From positions 165,301 through 229,300 of the forward strand of contig NZ_JBBHLB010000005.1 in the NCBI RefSeq assembly GCF_037572415.1: a DNA stretch of 64,000 bases, written 5' to 3'. Shown here one piece after another: positions 27,165-35,224 of this stretch (position 1 is its first letter; each line of letters opens with the position of its first letter). Position numbers and translations under genes: made by a program. Source of the DNA: Flavonifractor porci. Its GTDB lineage: Bacteria; Bacillota; Clostridia; Oscillospirales; Oscillospiraceae. Under the pieces are notes generated by a model, which saw only the letters and a list, made by a program, of their open reading frames with translations, was not told the origin of the DNA and ran no database searches.

Positions 27165-27575
27165 TCAAGCGCTCTCCTGCTCCTTCTTCTCTTCCTGCTT
27201 CTTCTGGAAGCCAGCAAGATCAATCACCTTGGAAGCATTGGAACTAAAATCGGGCTGCTCCTTGTACTTTGGGAACTGGGTCTCAAACCAATTCCGCACA
27301 AACTTGTAGGGGATGGGCTGCTCCAGGGAGCAGGTCTTGACCACCTCAGACTGGGCCAACAGCTCACCAGCATTCTGAAACACGCCCATATACTTCTCCA
27401 TGTTTGCGCAAGTCAGGTTCTTGTAGGTGCGTTTGCTGGCATTTTTCTTGATGGTCTTGGTCGCTATCTGAGTACTGGGGAAGTCCTGGCGGTAAGCTCT
27501 CCACTCTCTGTATTCAGGAGGGCCGAAGATACGGGTCTGCTTCTTGAAAGCCTTGCCGTGGTGGGCAATCCCCAT
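27165..27575 (-). CDS. Unrecognised ORF fused to the duplicated rubrerythrin end
   Basis: 136 codons. The first residues (GIAHHGKAF) are the duplicated 3' part of the rubrerythrin gene (EARHGKAF in the intact gene) and the ATG lies in a hairpin arm of the structured element, with no convincing ribosome site. After KKQTRIFGPPEYREW the protein is unrelated to rubrerythrin, Lys/Glu-rich and soluble, with YKFVRNWFETQFPKYKE. I cannot name the family. It may be the remnant of a gene whose 5' part was lost when the element arrived; expression is doubtful. Confidence 0.4.
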   Translation of the reverse strand: MGIAHHGKAFKKQTRIFGPPEYREWRAYRQDFPSTQIATKTIKKNASKRTYKNLTCANMEKYMGVFQNAGELLAQSEVVKTCSLEQPIPYKFVRNWFETQFPKYKEQPDFSSNASKVIDLAGFQKKQEEKKEQESA

Positions 27576-27687
27576 GGGACAAATCCCATGGGGACCCCAA
27601 TGATTTCATCTGCTCGGGCGGAGTGAATCCGCCCGGCTTCGAGGTTTCAGCTTCGCCAAAACCCTCGGTGACGAGGCCCGCCACGGC
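27545..27687 (-). mobile_element. Gene-end-duplicating structured element, copy B (rubrerythrin)
   Basis: Read on the minus strand after the rubrerythrin terminator. An 18-nt stretch (27670-27687) is a perfect antisense match to rubrerythrin codons at 27773-27790. Conserved hairpins follow: arms 27616-27622/27628-27634 (loop TTCAC) and 10-bp stem 27570-27579/27584-27593. Then comes a second copy of the target site (27545-27566), with one mismatch to the gene over GCCGTGGTGGGC. Homology to the gene fades after about 24 nt, where another ORF continues. The ends form a 12-nt inverted repeat with one mismatch. Confidence 0.75.
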
Positions 27688-27691
27688 AAAA

Positions 27692-27720
27692 AAGATCCCG
27701 GTCCGTTGGACCGGGATCTT
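27692..27720 (-). terminator. Rubrerythrin terminator
   Basis: 13-bp hairpin (arms 27692-27704/27708-27720) followed on the minus strand by TTTTTTGCC. It lies between the intact gene and the antisense end of element copy B. Confidence 0.9.
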
Positions 27721-27733
27721 TTAGGTATTCAGA

Positions 27734-28276
27734 TTAGCCGAAGTAACGCTTCAGCAGGCCCTCGAAAGCCTTGCCGTGGCGGGCCTCGTCGCGAGCCATC
27801 TCGTGGACGGTGTCGTGGATGGCGTCCAGGTTGTGCTCCTTGGCCAGCTTGGCCAGCTCGAACTTGCCGGCGGTAGCGCCGTTCTCGGCGTCCACACGCA
27901 TCTCCAGGTTCTTCTTGGTGGAATCGGTCAGAACCTCACCCAGCAGCTCGGCAAACTTGGCGGCGTGCTCGGCCTCCTCCAGAGCGGCCTTCTCCCAGTA
28001 CAGGCCGATCTCGGGGTAGCCCTCACGATGAGCCACACGGCTCATGGCCAGATACATACCGACCTCGGAGCACTCGCCCTCAAAGTTCATGCGCAGGCCC
28101 TGGATGATCTCCTCGGGAGCGCCCTTGGCAACACCGACAACGTGCTCAGCAGCCCAGGTACGATCGCCACCCTGGAGCACGAACTTCTCCTTGGGAGCCT
28201 TACAGATGGGGCAGAAATCAGGGGCGGAATCCCCCTCGTGAACATAACCGCAAACAGAGCAGACCCACTTTTTCAT
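27734..28276 (-). CDS. rbr: Reverse-type rubrerythrin (NADH peroxidase component)
   Basis: 180 residues. The rubredoxin domain is N-terminal (C6, C9, C22, C25 in VCSVCG and FCPICK), the reversed domain order of clostridial revRbr. The ferritin-like diiron domain follows with EGECSEVGMY, LEEAEHAAKF and DEARHGKAF ligands. Reduces hydrogen peroxide in the cytosol, protecting a strict anaerobe. A Fur/PerR-family operator candidate lies upstream. Its 3' end near EARHGKAF is the target site copied by the neighbouring structured element. Confidence 0.95.
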   Translation of the reverse strand: MKKWVCSVCGYVHEGDSAPDFCPICKAPKEKFVLQGGDRTWAAEHVVGVAKGAPEEIIQGLRMNFEGECSEVGMYLAMSRVAHREGYPEIGLYWEKAALEEAEHAAKFAELLGEVLTDSTKKNLEMRVDAENGATAGKFELAKLAKEHNLDAIHDTVHEMARDEARHGKAFEGLLKRYFG

Positions 28277-28342
28277 GTGATTTTCCTCCTAATTTAATGA
28301 TTTATTTTATTCAATTTCGGGTTAGCTGGAAGTGCTAATCAG

Positions 28343-28357
28343 TAATGATTATCATTT
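28343..28357. promoter_or_regulatory. Fur/PerR-type operator upstream of rubrerythrin
   Basis: TAATGATTATCATTT: a palindrome close to the core of the classical Fur-family box. Located about 70 nt upstream of the rubrerythrin start. For a peroxide-defence gene PerR is the likelier binder (inference). Confidence 0.65.
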
Positions 28358-28432
28358 CTGATATTAAGATAGCACAACTTAACTCTGCCGTCAAGTGTTT
28401 TTTTCAAATTCCGAAAACTTTTTTATTTCACC

Positions 28433-28591
28433 TTACTTTTCATGTTTGCGGCGGTAACGGCGGTGTCCCAGCACCAGAATAAAAACGCCTGCCGCTGCCA
28501 GGATTCCGCCCAATACAATCTGGGCGATGATGGGACCATACATGATAGATATCACACGATCTATACTACTACTATAAAAGCCGAGATCCAT
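28433..28591 (-). CDS. Small single-span membrane protein
   Basis: 52 residues (MDLGFYSSSIDRVISIMYG start), one hydrophobic segment (IIAQIVLGGILAAAGVFILVLG) and a basic tail HRRYRRKHEK, so it should insert with the C-terminus inside. An AGGGGG site lies 8-9 nt before ATG 28591. It begins 12 nt after the HTH-membrane gene on the same strand, so the two probably form an operon. Confidence 0.6.
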   Translation of the reverse strand: MDLGFYSSSIDRVISIMYGPIIAQIVLGGILAAAGVFILVLGHRRYRRKHEK

Positions 28592-28603
28592 TTCCTTATC
28601 CCC

Positions 28604-28975
28604 CTATGGCAGACATTCGGGCAACTTCATAAACTCCCACAGGCCATTTATGGTCAAAAGCTGCAGCAGCCCCCGTATCAACAGATAGCTCCCCACTGCC
28701 AGCGGTAAAATCCCCAGCAGATACCATCTGGGTTCTCTCCTCTCAGGTGCCGCCTCTGTGGGCAGGCCCGGATCAGGCCTCTCCCCTAACAGCAGCTGGT
28801 CTGTTGTGATCCCAAATAGTTTGGCCAAGGCCACGATCTTATCCAATTCCGGCTGGGCAGCGTCACCCTCCCACTTGCTCACCGCCTGGCGGGACACTCC
28901 CAGCAGTTCGGCCAACCCTTCCTGAGACAGGCCCGCGCGTTTGCGGTAATTCAGAATCCGCTCTCCCAAGGTCAT
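28604..28975 (-). CDS. XRE-family regulator with a C-terminal membrane segment
   Basis: 123 residues. An N-terminal HTH (LGERILNYRKRAGLSQEGLAELLGVSRQAVSKWE) is followed by a Pro/Glu linker near 70-82 and one hydrophobic segment (LLGILPLAVGSYLLIRGLLQLL). A membrane-tethered DNA-binding protein. The partner sensed may be the adjacent 52-residue membrane protein; that is speculative. Confidence 0.85.
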   Translation of the reverse strand: MTLGERILNYRKRAGLSQEGLAELLGVSRQAVSKWEGDAAQPELDKIVALAKLFGITTDQLLLGERPDPGLPTEAAPERREPRWYLLGILPLAVGSYLLIRGLLQLLTINGLWEFMKLPECLP

Positions 28976-29165
28976 CCTTGCTCGCCATCCTTTCTCCCGG
29001 CGTCACCGGACAGTTCCAGACTATCAAACGATCCGGTTTCATACCATAAAGTTTGGCTTGAACTTCCACAACCGCTGGTTGTCAAAAGGGTTTTCAAGCA
29101 AAATCATCATAACATAGCCTGCCCAGCGTATTCAAGCATCCCTTGGTAAAGATCCGGCATAACAG

Positions 29166-29202
29166 AAAACGGGCGCGCTGGGATATACAGCGCGCCCGTT
29201 TT
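29166..29202 (-). terminator. Terminator of the cytidylate-kinase-like gene
   Basis: 15-bp GC-rich hairpin (29166-29180/29188-29202) followed by TTTTCTG on the minus strand. Confidence 0.8.
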
Positions 29203-29223
29203 GAGCGGTTTTTATCAGGCAAT

Positions 29224-29817
29224 TTATGTGTCCGCAAGTGCCTGGGCGGCAGCCTTGATTACAGCCACGCAGGCATCGATACCGATACGGCTGTTGACGC
29301 ACAGATCATACTCCCGGCTCTGTCCCCAACGGCCGGTGGCAAAATAATTATAATAGGAGGCTCTTGCCTTGTCCTGGCGGATAACATAGCTCTCCAGATT
29401 GTTCTCCTGTACACCGTACTCCTCCCGAGCCCGGCGGATCCGCTGATCCAGAGGTGCATTGACAAATACCTTCAGGCAGCGGGGGTGATCCCGAAGGATA
29501 TAGTCGGCGCAGCGGCCCACAATGACACAGGATTCCCTGTCAGCGGCCTCCTTGATAACTTTAGCCTGCGCGATAAACACCTGATCGGGAACCGATGGCG
29601 TCTGTACGCTGGTATAGAGATCATAGAGAAAACTATTGGTGGGGCGCTGATGCTCGGCATTGCGGATAAAGTGCTCGGAGAAGCCTGTCTTTTTTGCCAC
29701 ATCGGAGATCAGCTGTTTGTCGTAAAATGTGATGCCCATCTCTTCGGACAACTGCTTGGCAATAAGCCGTCCGCCGGAACCGTACTCACGACCGATGGTA
29801 ATGACGATGTGTTTCAT
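29224..29817 (-). CDS. Cytidylate-kinase-like family protein (full length)
   Basis: 197 residues. P-loop TIGREYGSGGRLIAKQL, then a central VIVGRCADYILRDHP motif and basic helix RIRRAREEYG typical of this kinase-like family (Pfam Cytidylate_kin2). These are usually stand-alone genes in Clostridia, distinct from the essential Cmk; substrate is not established. The ATG has an AGGAGGTG site. A shorter paralogue (39441) and a fragment (49074) occur in this window. Confidence 0.85.
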   Translation of the reverse strand: MKHIVITIGREYGSGGRLIAKQLSEEMGITFYDKQLISDVAKKTGFSEHFIRNAEHQRPTNSFLYDLYTSVQTPSVPDQVFIAQAKVIKEAADRESCVIVGRCADYILRDHPRCLKVFVNAPLDQRIRRAREEYGVQENNLESYVIRQDKARASYYNYFATGRWGQSREYDLCVNSRIGIDACVAVIKAAAQALADT

Positions 29818-30054
29818 AAGAACACCTCCTATCCTAATTTAAGTATAATGCTTTTTTCTCCTTCCGTCAAAGAGTTTTCATTTTCATATCTTATATTTAT
29901 TATCCTATGTTAATATGCAAAATTTATTACGGATTTCGATTGACTTTCCGCCAAACCTGAGTATAATAGTTGCCATCTGGCCCATATGTCCAAAGGGTCT
30001 TTTCCCTCCGCAAGGAAACTGAAAAAGAGAGCACAAAAAGAAAGGAGTATCCAT

Positions 30055-30258
30055 ATGTTTATTCTGGGTATCATTCTGATCATCGCCGGTATTGGCTGTG
30101 CCGGTTACGGTTTTATGCAGAACAACAGCTTGGAGGCCCAGTTCACCAGCATCATGAGCAGCGGTACCGCTAACCCCGGCACCATGTTTATCGTCATTGG
30201 CGTGATCCTGCTGGTAGTCGGTATCATCCTCTGTGTGGTCGGCAAAAAGAAGAATTAA
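30055..30258 (+). CDS. Small two-span membrane protein
   Basis: 67 residues: two hydrophobic segments (FILGIILIIAGIGCAGYGFM and MFIVIGVILLVVGIILCVVG) joined by a polar loop, ending KKKN. Clear AAAGGAG site upstream. Resembles small DUF-type membrane proteins of unknown role. A hairpin at 30274-30301 follows. Confidence 0.7.
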   Translation: MFILGIILIIAGIGCAGYGFMQNNSLEAQFTSIMSSGTANPGTMFIVIGVILLVVGIILCVVGKKKN

Positions 30259-30273
30259 GGTAGTACATATGAC

Positions 30274-30308
30274 ACGGGCGGTCGTCAATGCGATCGCCCG
30301 TTCTTCTT
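30274..30308 (+). terminator. Terminator after the small membrane protein
   Basis: ACGGGCG...CGCCCGT (30274-30280/30295-30301) followed by TCTTCTTTG. Confidence 0.55.
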
Positions 30309-30513
30309 TGCAACCCAGCAGTCAAACTGGTGCACTTCCCCCCGGTCAAATCAAGCATTTTTCGTCAAATATGCAATTCTTATTTTTTCTCTTGCATTTC
30401 ATGAACGTATGCATTATAATAACTTCAACATAGCAAAGTGTTCCTCTAAACAGCTGAGCATGATTAAATTTTGGCTGGTCCCGCAGGGCCGCCAGGCAAA
30501 GGGGTTTGGCAAT

Positions 30514-31869
30514 ATGGCATTTACGATCACCAATTCTTACCTTCAGAGCGTGTATGACGGCGTCTGCAAGAAGAACTCCCATGAGCCCGAGTTCCTCCAG
30601 GCTGTAGGTGAGGTTATGGAATCCCTCCAGCCCGTGTTTAACCAGAAGCCCGAGCTGGCCAAGATGGGCATTATGGACCGCATGGTGGAGCCTGAGCGCA
30701 GCCTGTTGTTCCGTGTGTCCTGGGTGGACGATAAGGGCCAGGTCCAGGTAAACCGCGGTTACCGGGTGCAGTTCTCCACTGCCATCGGCCCCTCCAAGGG
30801 CGGCCTGCGCTTCCACCCCTCCGTCAACCTGTCCATCATCAAGTTCCTGGGCTTTGAGCAGGTGTTTAAGAACTCCCTGACCGGCCTGCCCATGGGCGGC
30901 GGCAAAGGCGGCTCTGACTTTGATCCCAAGGGCAAGAGCAGCAACGAGGTCATGCGTTTCTGCCAGTCCTTCATGACTGAGCTGCAGCGGCACATCGGTC
31001 CCGACACCGACGTGCCCGCCGGCGATATCGGCGTGGGCGCTCGTGAGATCGGCTACCTGTTTGGCCAGTATAAGCGTATCCGCAACGAGTTCAACGGCGT
31101 GCTCACCGGCAAGGGCCTGACCTATGGCGGCTCTCTGGCCCGCACCGAGGCCACCGGCTACGGCCTGTGCTACTTTACCAACGAGATGCTCAAGGCCGCC
31201 GGCAAGTCCTTCCAGGGCCAGAGCGTGGTGATCTCCGGCTCCGGCAACGTGGCCATCTACGCCAACCAGAAGGCCACTCAGCTGGGCGGTAAGGTCATCG
31301 CCATGAGTGACTCCAATGGCTACATTGTGGACGAGAACGGCATCGACTACAAGGTAATCAAGGAGATCAAGGAGGTCAAACGGGACCGCATCAAGACCTA
31401 CCTGGATTACGTCCCCACCGCCAAGTATTACGAGGGCTGCCAGGGCATCTGGACCGTTCCCTGCGGCATCGCTCTCCCCTGCGCCACCCAGAACGAGCTG
31501 CCCCTGGAGGGCGCCAAGGCTCTGGTGGAGCACGGCTGCTTTGCCGTGGCCGAGGGCGCCAATATGCCCTCCACTCCCGAGGCGGTTGCCTGGTTCCAGG
31601 AGCACGGCGTGCTCTTTGCCCCCGCCAAGGCTTCCAACGCTGGCGGCGTGGCTACTTCCGGTCTGGAGATGAGCCAGAACTCCATGCGCCTGAGCTGGAC
31701 CTTTGAGGAAGTGGACCAGAAGCTCCACGACATTATGACCAACATCTACCACAATGCTGCCAAGGCTGCCGAGGAGTACGGTATGCCCGGCAACCTGGTG
31801 GCGGGCGCCAACATCGCCGGCTTCATGAAGGTGGCCGACGCTATGATCTGGCAGGGCGTGTCCTACTAA
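30514..31869 (+). CDS. gdhA: NADP-type glutamate dehydrogenase
   Basis: Catalyses 2-oxoglutarate + ammonia to glutamate. 451 residues, hexameric class. Substrate site PLPMGGGKGG-like motif (LTGLPMGGGKGGSDFDPKGKS) with the catalytic-lysine region; dinucleotide-binding VVISGSGNVAIYANQKA. Start at ATG 30514 (MAFTITNSYLQ) with AAAGGGG upstream; the upstream in-frame extension has no family similarity. Codon use is very biased to C-ending codons, implying high expression. The last 13 codons recur downstream at 32082-32119 behind a structured element. Confidence 0.96.
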   Translation: MAFTITNSYLQSVYDGVCKKNSHEPEFLQAVGEVMESLQPVFNQKPELAKMGIMDRMVEPERSLLFRVSWVDDKGQVQVNRGYRVQFSTAIGPSKGGLRFHPSVNLSIIKFLGFEQVFKNSLTGLPMGGGKGGSDFDPKGKSSNEVMRFCQSFMTELQRHIGPDTDVPAGDIGVGAREIGYLFGQYKRIRNEFNGVLTGKGLTYGGSLARTEATGYGLCYFTNEMLKAAGKSFQGQSVVISGSGNVAIYANQKATQLGGKVIAMSDSNGYIVDENGIDYKVIKEIKEVKRDRIKTYLDYVPTAKYYEGCQGIWTVPCGIALPCATQNELPLEGAKALVEHGCFAVAEGANMPSTPEAVAWFQEHGVLFAPAKASNAGGVATSGLEMSQNSMRLSWTFEEVDQKLHDIMTNIYHNAAKAAEEYGMPGNLVAGANIAGFMKVADAMIWQGVSY

Positions 31870-31895
31870 GCAACGCCCCCTTATGCTGACTTTCC

Positions 31896-31931
31896 AAGGA
31901 GGGACGCGGCAGCGCCGCGTCCCTCCTTTTT
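31896..31931 (+). terminator. gdhA terminator (proximal)
   Basis: 15-bp hairpin (31896-31910/31914-31928) followed by TTTTC. It lies between the stop codon and the antisense end of element copy C. Confidence 0.9.
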
Positions 31932-32119
31932 CGTCGGCCACCGGGGCCCCATCAAAGATGGGGCGGCGCGCAAGCGCCGTACAAGCGTTTTACCGGCAGG
32001 CAAAACCTTAATGCCGGGCGGATTCATTCCGCCCGAGCAGCTCCAATCATGGGGTCCCCAACCTGCCCCGCAGGTTGGGGCTGGCCGACGCTATGATCTG
32101 GCAGGGCGTGTCCTACTAA
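31932..32119 (+). mobile_element. Gene-end-duplicating structured element, copy C (gdhA)
   Basis: After the terminator, CGTCGGCCAC (31932-31941) is antisense to gdhA 31831-31840. The body has hairpins ATGGGG/CCCCAT-type near 31947-31962, 32016-32022/32028-32034 (loop TTCAT) and 32056-32065/32071-32080. It ends in an exact 38-nt copy of the gdhA 3' end including the stop codon (32082-32119 equals 31832-31869). Past the copy the sequence differs from that after the intact gene and includes another terminator, probably the original gdhA terminator (inference). Confidence 0.8.
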
Positions 32120-32128
32120 ACTTGAAAC

Positions 32129-32170
32129 AAAAATGGCACCCATCCTTTACAACGGATGGATGCCATTTTT
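32129..32170 (+). terminator. Distal terminator after the duplicated gdhA end
   Basis: AAAAATGGCACCCATCC...GGATGGATGCCATTTTTC hairpin. It directly follows the second gdhA 3' end. Confidence 0.85.
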
Positions 32171-32220
32171 CTTTATTTATGATATAATACCAGCATTCTG
32201 AGAAATACGAGGACTACTCT

Positions 32221-33804
32221 ATGCTCCGCATCCAAAATATCTCCCTGCCCCTTGACGGCAGCCAAGGCCAGCTGAAAAAAAAGGCCGCCCGCATTCTTGG
32301 CGTTAAACCAGAGGTCATCACCGGGCTGTCTTTGGCCCGGCAGTCCATTGACGCCCGGAAAAAGAGCGACGTCCACTACGTCTGCACGGTGGATGCAACC
32401 GTGGCCGACGAAGGCAAGGTCATGGCCCGGTGCCGGGACAAAAACGTCTCTCTCCACCAGAGCGCCCCCTATGTTTTCCCAACCGTGCGGCGGACCTCTT
32501 CCCTGCCGCCGGTGGTGGTAGGCATGGGCCCCGCCGGGCTTTTTGCCGCCCTCTTCCTTGCCCGGAACGGCCTGGCTCCCATTGTGCTGGAGCGGGGCCG
32601 CCCGGTGGAGGAGCGCACTGACGACGTAGAGCGGTTCTGGTCCACCGGCTTATTGGACCCCTCCTCCAACGTTCAGTTCGGCGAGGGAGGGGCAGGCACC
32701 TTTTCCGACGGCAAGCTGACCACCGGCACCCATGATCCCCGCATCTCCACAGTATTCCGCACCCTGGTGGGCGCAGGGGCTCCCGAGGATATTCTGTACC
32801 AGCACAAACCCCACATCGGCACCGACGTGCTGCGGGACGTGGTGAAAAACATACGACAGGAACTGATCCGCCTGGGCTGCGACGTGCGCTTTGGCCATCA
32901 GCTCACCGGCCTTATCCTCCGGGATGTGGCAGTGGCCGGGCTGACGGTGGAAGGCCCTCAGGGAAGCTACGACCTGTCCTGTGACGCACTTGTCCTCTCC
33001 CCCGGCCACTCTGCCCGTGACACTTTCCAGATGCTGCTGGAGGCGGGTGTCCCCATGGAGCAGAAACCCTTTGCCATCGGGGTACGCATTGAGCATCCCC
33101 AGAGCGCTGTCTCTCTGGCCCAGTTTGGTCCGGTTTGGGAGAAACTGCCCGCTGCCGACTATAAGCTGGCCTGCCACCTTCCTAACGGCCGCTCCGCTTT
33201 TACCTTCTGTGTCTGTCCCGGCGGCCAGGTGGTGGCTGCCGCCTCGGAAAAGGGGCGGTTGGTGACCAACGGTATGAGCCATCGGGCCAGAGATGGAAAA
33301 AACATCAACGGCGGTTTTCTGGTGGGAGTGGGTCCAGCCGACTTCGGCTCCGACCATCCCCTGGCCGGAGTTGCCTTCCAGCAACACTGGGAGGAGGCCG
33401 CCTTCCAGTTGGGCGGCGGGACTTACCACGCCCCTGCCCAGACCGTGAAGGACTTCCTGTCCCGGCAGACCTCCAAAACCCTGGGCACTGTGGAACCGAC
33501 CTACCGTCCCGGCGTCACCCCCACTGAACTGGACCGCTGCCTGCCCGATTACGTCACCGACACCCTGCGGGGGGCGCTGCCCATCTTTGACCGCAAGCTG
33601 CACGGCTTCGCCGCGCCGGACAGCCTGCTCACCGGCGTGGAGACCCGTTCCTCCTCCCCCGTCCGCATCCTCCGGGGGGAAGACTGCCAATCCGCCATCC
33701 GGGGGCTCTACCCCTGCGGCGAGGGGGCTGGTTACGCCGGCGGCATCACCTCCGCTGCTGTGGACGGCATCCGGGTTGCCGAGGCGGTCGCTTCACAGCC
33801 TTAA
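32221..33804 (+). CDS. FAD-dependent oxidoreductase, COG2509 type
   Basis: 527 residues. An N-terminal alpha/beta domain of ~95 residues (QLKKKAARILGVKPEVI) precedes an FAD-binding Rossmann motif VVVGMGPAGLFAALFLARNG near residue 98. Further conserved blocks are NVQFGEGGAGTFSDGKL, GHSARDTFQMLLEAGV and a C-terminal LYPCGEGAGYAGGITSAAVDG. The family is widely conserved in anaerobes but its substrate is not known. No operon partner; bounded by terminators on both sides. Confidence 0.88.
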   Translation: MLRIQNISLPLDGSQGQLKKKAARILGVKPEVITGLSLARQSIDARKKSDVHYVCTVDATVADEGKVMARCRDKNVSLHQSAPYVFPTVRRTSSLPPVVVGMGPAGLFAALFLARNGLAPIVLERGRPVEERTDDVERFWSTGLLDPSSNVQFGEGGAGTFSDGKLTTGTHDPRISTVFRTLVGAGAPEDILYQHKPHIGTDVLRDVVKNIRQELIRLGCDVRFGHQLTGLILRDVAVAGLTVEGPQGSYDLSCDALVLSPGHSARDTFQMLLEAGVPMEQKPFAIGVRIEHPQSAVSLAQFGPVWEKLPAADYKLACHLPNGRSAFTFCVCPGGQVVAAASEKGRLVTNGMSHRARDGKNINGGFLVGVGPADFGSDHPLAGVAFQQHWEEAAFQLGGGTYHAPAQTVKDFLSRQTSKTLGTVEPTYRPGVTPTELDRCLPDYVTDTLRGALPIFDRKLHGFAAPDSLLTGVETRSSSPVRILRGEDCQSAIRGLYPCGEGAGYAGGITSAAVDGIRVAEAVASQP

Positions 33805-33822
33805 GTGAATTTTACCCATAAA

Positions 33823-33850
33823 AAAGTGCCGTCCTTCAGGACGGCACTTT
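33823..33850. terminator. Bidirectional terminator between COG2509 gene and gltA
   Basis: 13-bp hairpin (33823-33835/33838-33850) with A and T runs on both sides; serves convergent genes. Confidence 0.9.
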
Positions 33851-33859
33851 TTCTATCAT

Positions 33860-35224
33860 TCAGCGCTGATCCATGGGCACATAATCCGTATGGCTGCCCA
33901 CATACTTATAGGCAGGACGGATGATCTTACCCATATTGATAAGCTCCTCAATGCGGTGGGCGGACCAGCCAGCCACACGGGCCATGGCAAAGATAGGCGT
34001 ATACAGCTCCAGAGGCAGATCCAGCATATGGTACACAAAGCCGGAATAGAAGTCCACATTGGCGGATACGCCCTTGTACATCTTCCGCTCTCCGGAGATG
34101 ACCTCGGGACCCAGCCGGGCCACCAGGGAATAGAGCTCATATTCCTCATTGCGGCCCTTCTCACGGGACAGCTTCTCCACAAAGGAGTGGAGCAGGTTGG
34201 CACGGGGATCGGACAGAGAGTAAACCGCATGCCCCATGCCGTAGATCAGGCCCGCCTTGTCGAAGGCCTGCTTGTTGAGCAGAGCCTGCAGGTAATGACG
34301 TACTTCGTCCTCATCTTTCCAGTCCCGCACGGTCTCTTTCATGTCATCAAACATCTGCACCACCTTGATGTTGGCGCCGCCGTGCTTGGGACCCTTCAGA
34401 GAGGCCAGAGCCGCCGCCATACAGGAATAGGTATCGGTACCGGAGGAGGTGACCACATGGGTAGTGAAGGTGGAGTTGTTGCCGCCGCCGTGCTCGGCAT
34501 GGAGTGTCAGACAAATATCCAACACATGGGCCTCCCAGAAGGAGTAGGAAGAATCCGCCCGCAGCAGGGAGAGGATGTTCTCCGCCGCCGACAGTTCCGG
34601 CCGGGGGGCGTGGATGTACAGGCTGCTGCCGCTCTTATAGTTCCAGGCTTGATAGCCATAGACACTGAGCATGGGGAACAGGGCAATAAGCTGGACACAC
34701 TGGCGCATGACATTGGGCAGGGAGATGTCATCCGCCCGGTCATCATAGGAGGCCAGATTGAGCACACTCCGGGCCAGGGAATTCATGATATCATGGCTGG
34801 GCGCCTTCAGGATCACATCCCGCACAAAGTTGTTGGGCAGGGAACGATAATAGGACAGCTGCTTGGAAAAGCCATCCAGCTCCTCCTTGGTGGGCAGCTT
34901 GCCCAGCAAAAGCAGATAGGCTGTCTCCTCAAAGCCGAAGCGGCCCTCCTTCAGAGCGCCTGCCACCAACTGCTCCACGTCCACACCGCGGTAATACAGC
35001 TTGCCTTCGCAGGGAATCTCCTGTCCATCCACAACCTTTTTGGCTACAATATCAGAGACTTCAGTCAGTCCGGCAAGCACGCCCTTGCCGTTCAGGTCAC
35101 GCAGGCCCCGCTTCACATCATATTTGACAAAATCGCCCGGATCAATGCAGCTGTTTTCCTGTGCCAAAGCCGCCAGGCGCTCAAGTTCAGGCGTAGTATT
35201 GCAGTAATTCGGATTGCTTGCCAT
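33860..35224 (-). CDS. gltA: Citrate synthase
   Basis: Condenses oxaloacetate and acetyl-CoA to citrate, feeding 2-oxoglutarate/glutamate synthesis in anaerobes. 454 residues. Active-site regions LHAEHGGGNNSTF and YGMGHAVYSLSDPRA contain the two catalytic histidines; the FYSGFVYHML region lies near the C-terminal aspartate. The ~60-residue N-terminal extension (NYCNTTPELERLAAL) is seen in Clostridia. Presence near gdhA is suggestive of a glutamate route but the genes are not co-transcribed. Confidence 0.94.
   Translation of the reverse strand: MASNPNYCNTTPELERLAALAQENSCIDPGDFVKYDVKRGLRDLNGKGVLAGLTEVSDIVAKKVVDGQEIPCEGKLYYRGVDVEQLVAGALKEGRFGFEETAYLLLLGKLPTKEELDGFSKQLSYYRSLPNNFVRDVILKAPSHDIMNSLARSVLNLASYDDRADDISLPNVMRQCVQLIALFPMLSVYGYQAWNYKSGSSLYIHAPRPELSAAENILSLLRADSSYSFWEAHVLDICLTLHAEHGGGNNSTFTTHVVTSSGTDTYSCMAAALASLKGPKHGGANIKVVQMFDDMKETVRDWKDEDEVRHYLQALLNKQAFDKAGLIYGMGHAVYSLSDPRANLLHSFVEKLSREKGRNEEYELYSLVARLGPEVISGERKMYKGVSANVDFYSGFVYHMLDLPLELYTPIFAMARVAGWSAHRIEELINMGKIIRPAYKYVGSHTDYVPMDQR

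Noticed and set aside
30409..30513. N-terminal extension of glutamate dehydrogenase
   Set aside because: The added residues (MHYNNFNIAK...) have no family counterpart, and ATG 30514 has the ribosome site.
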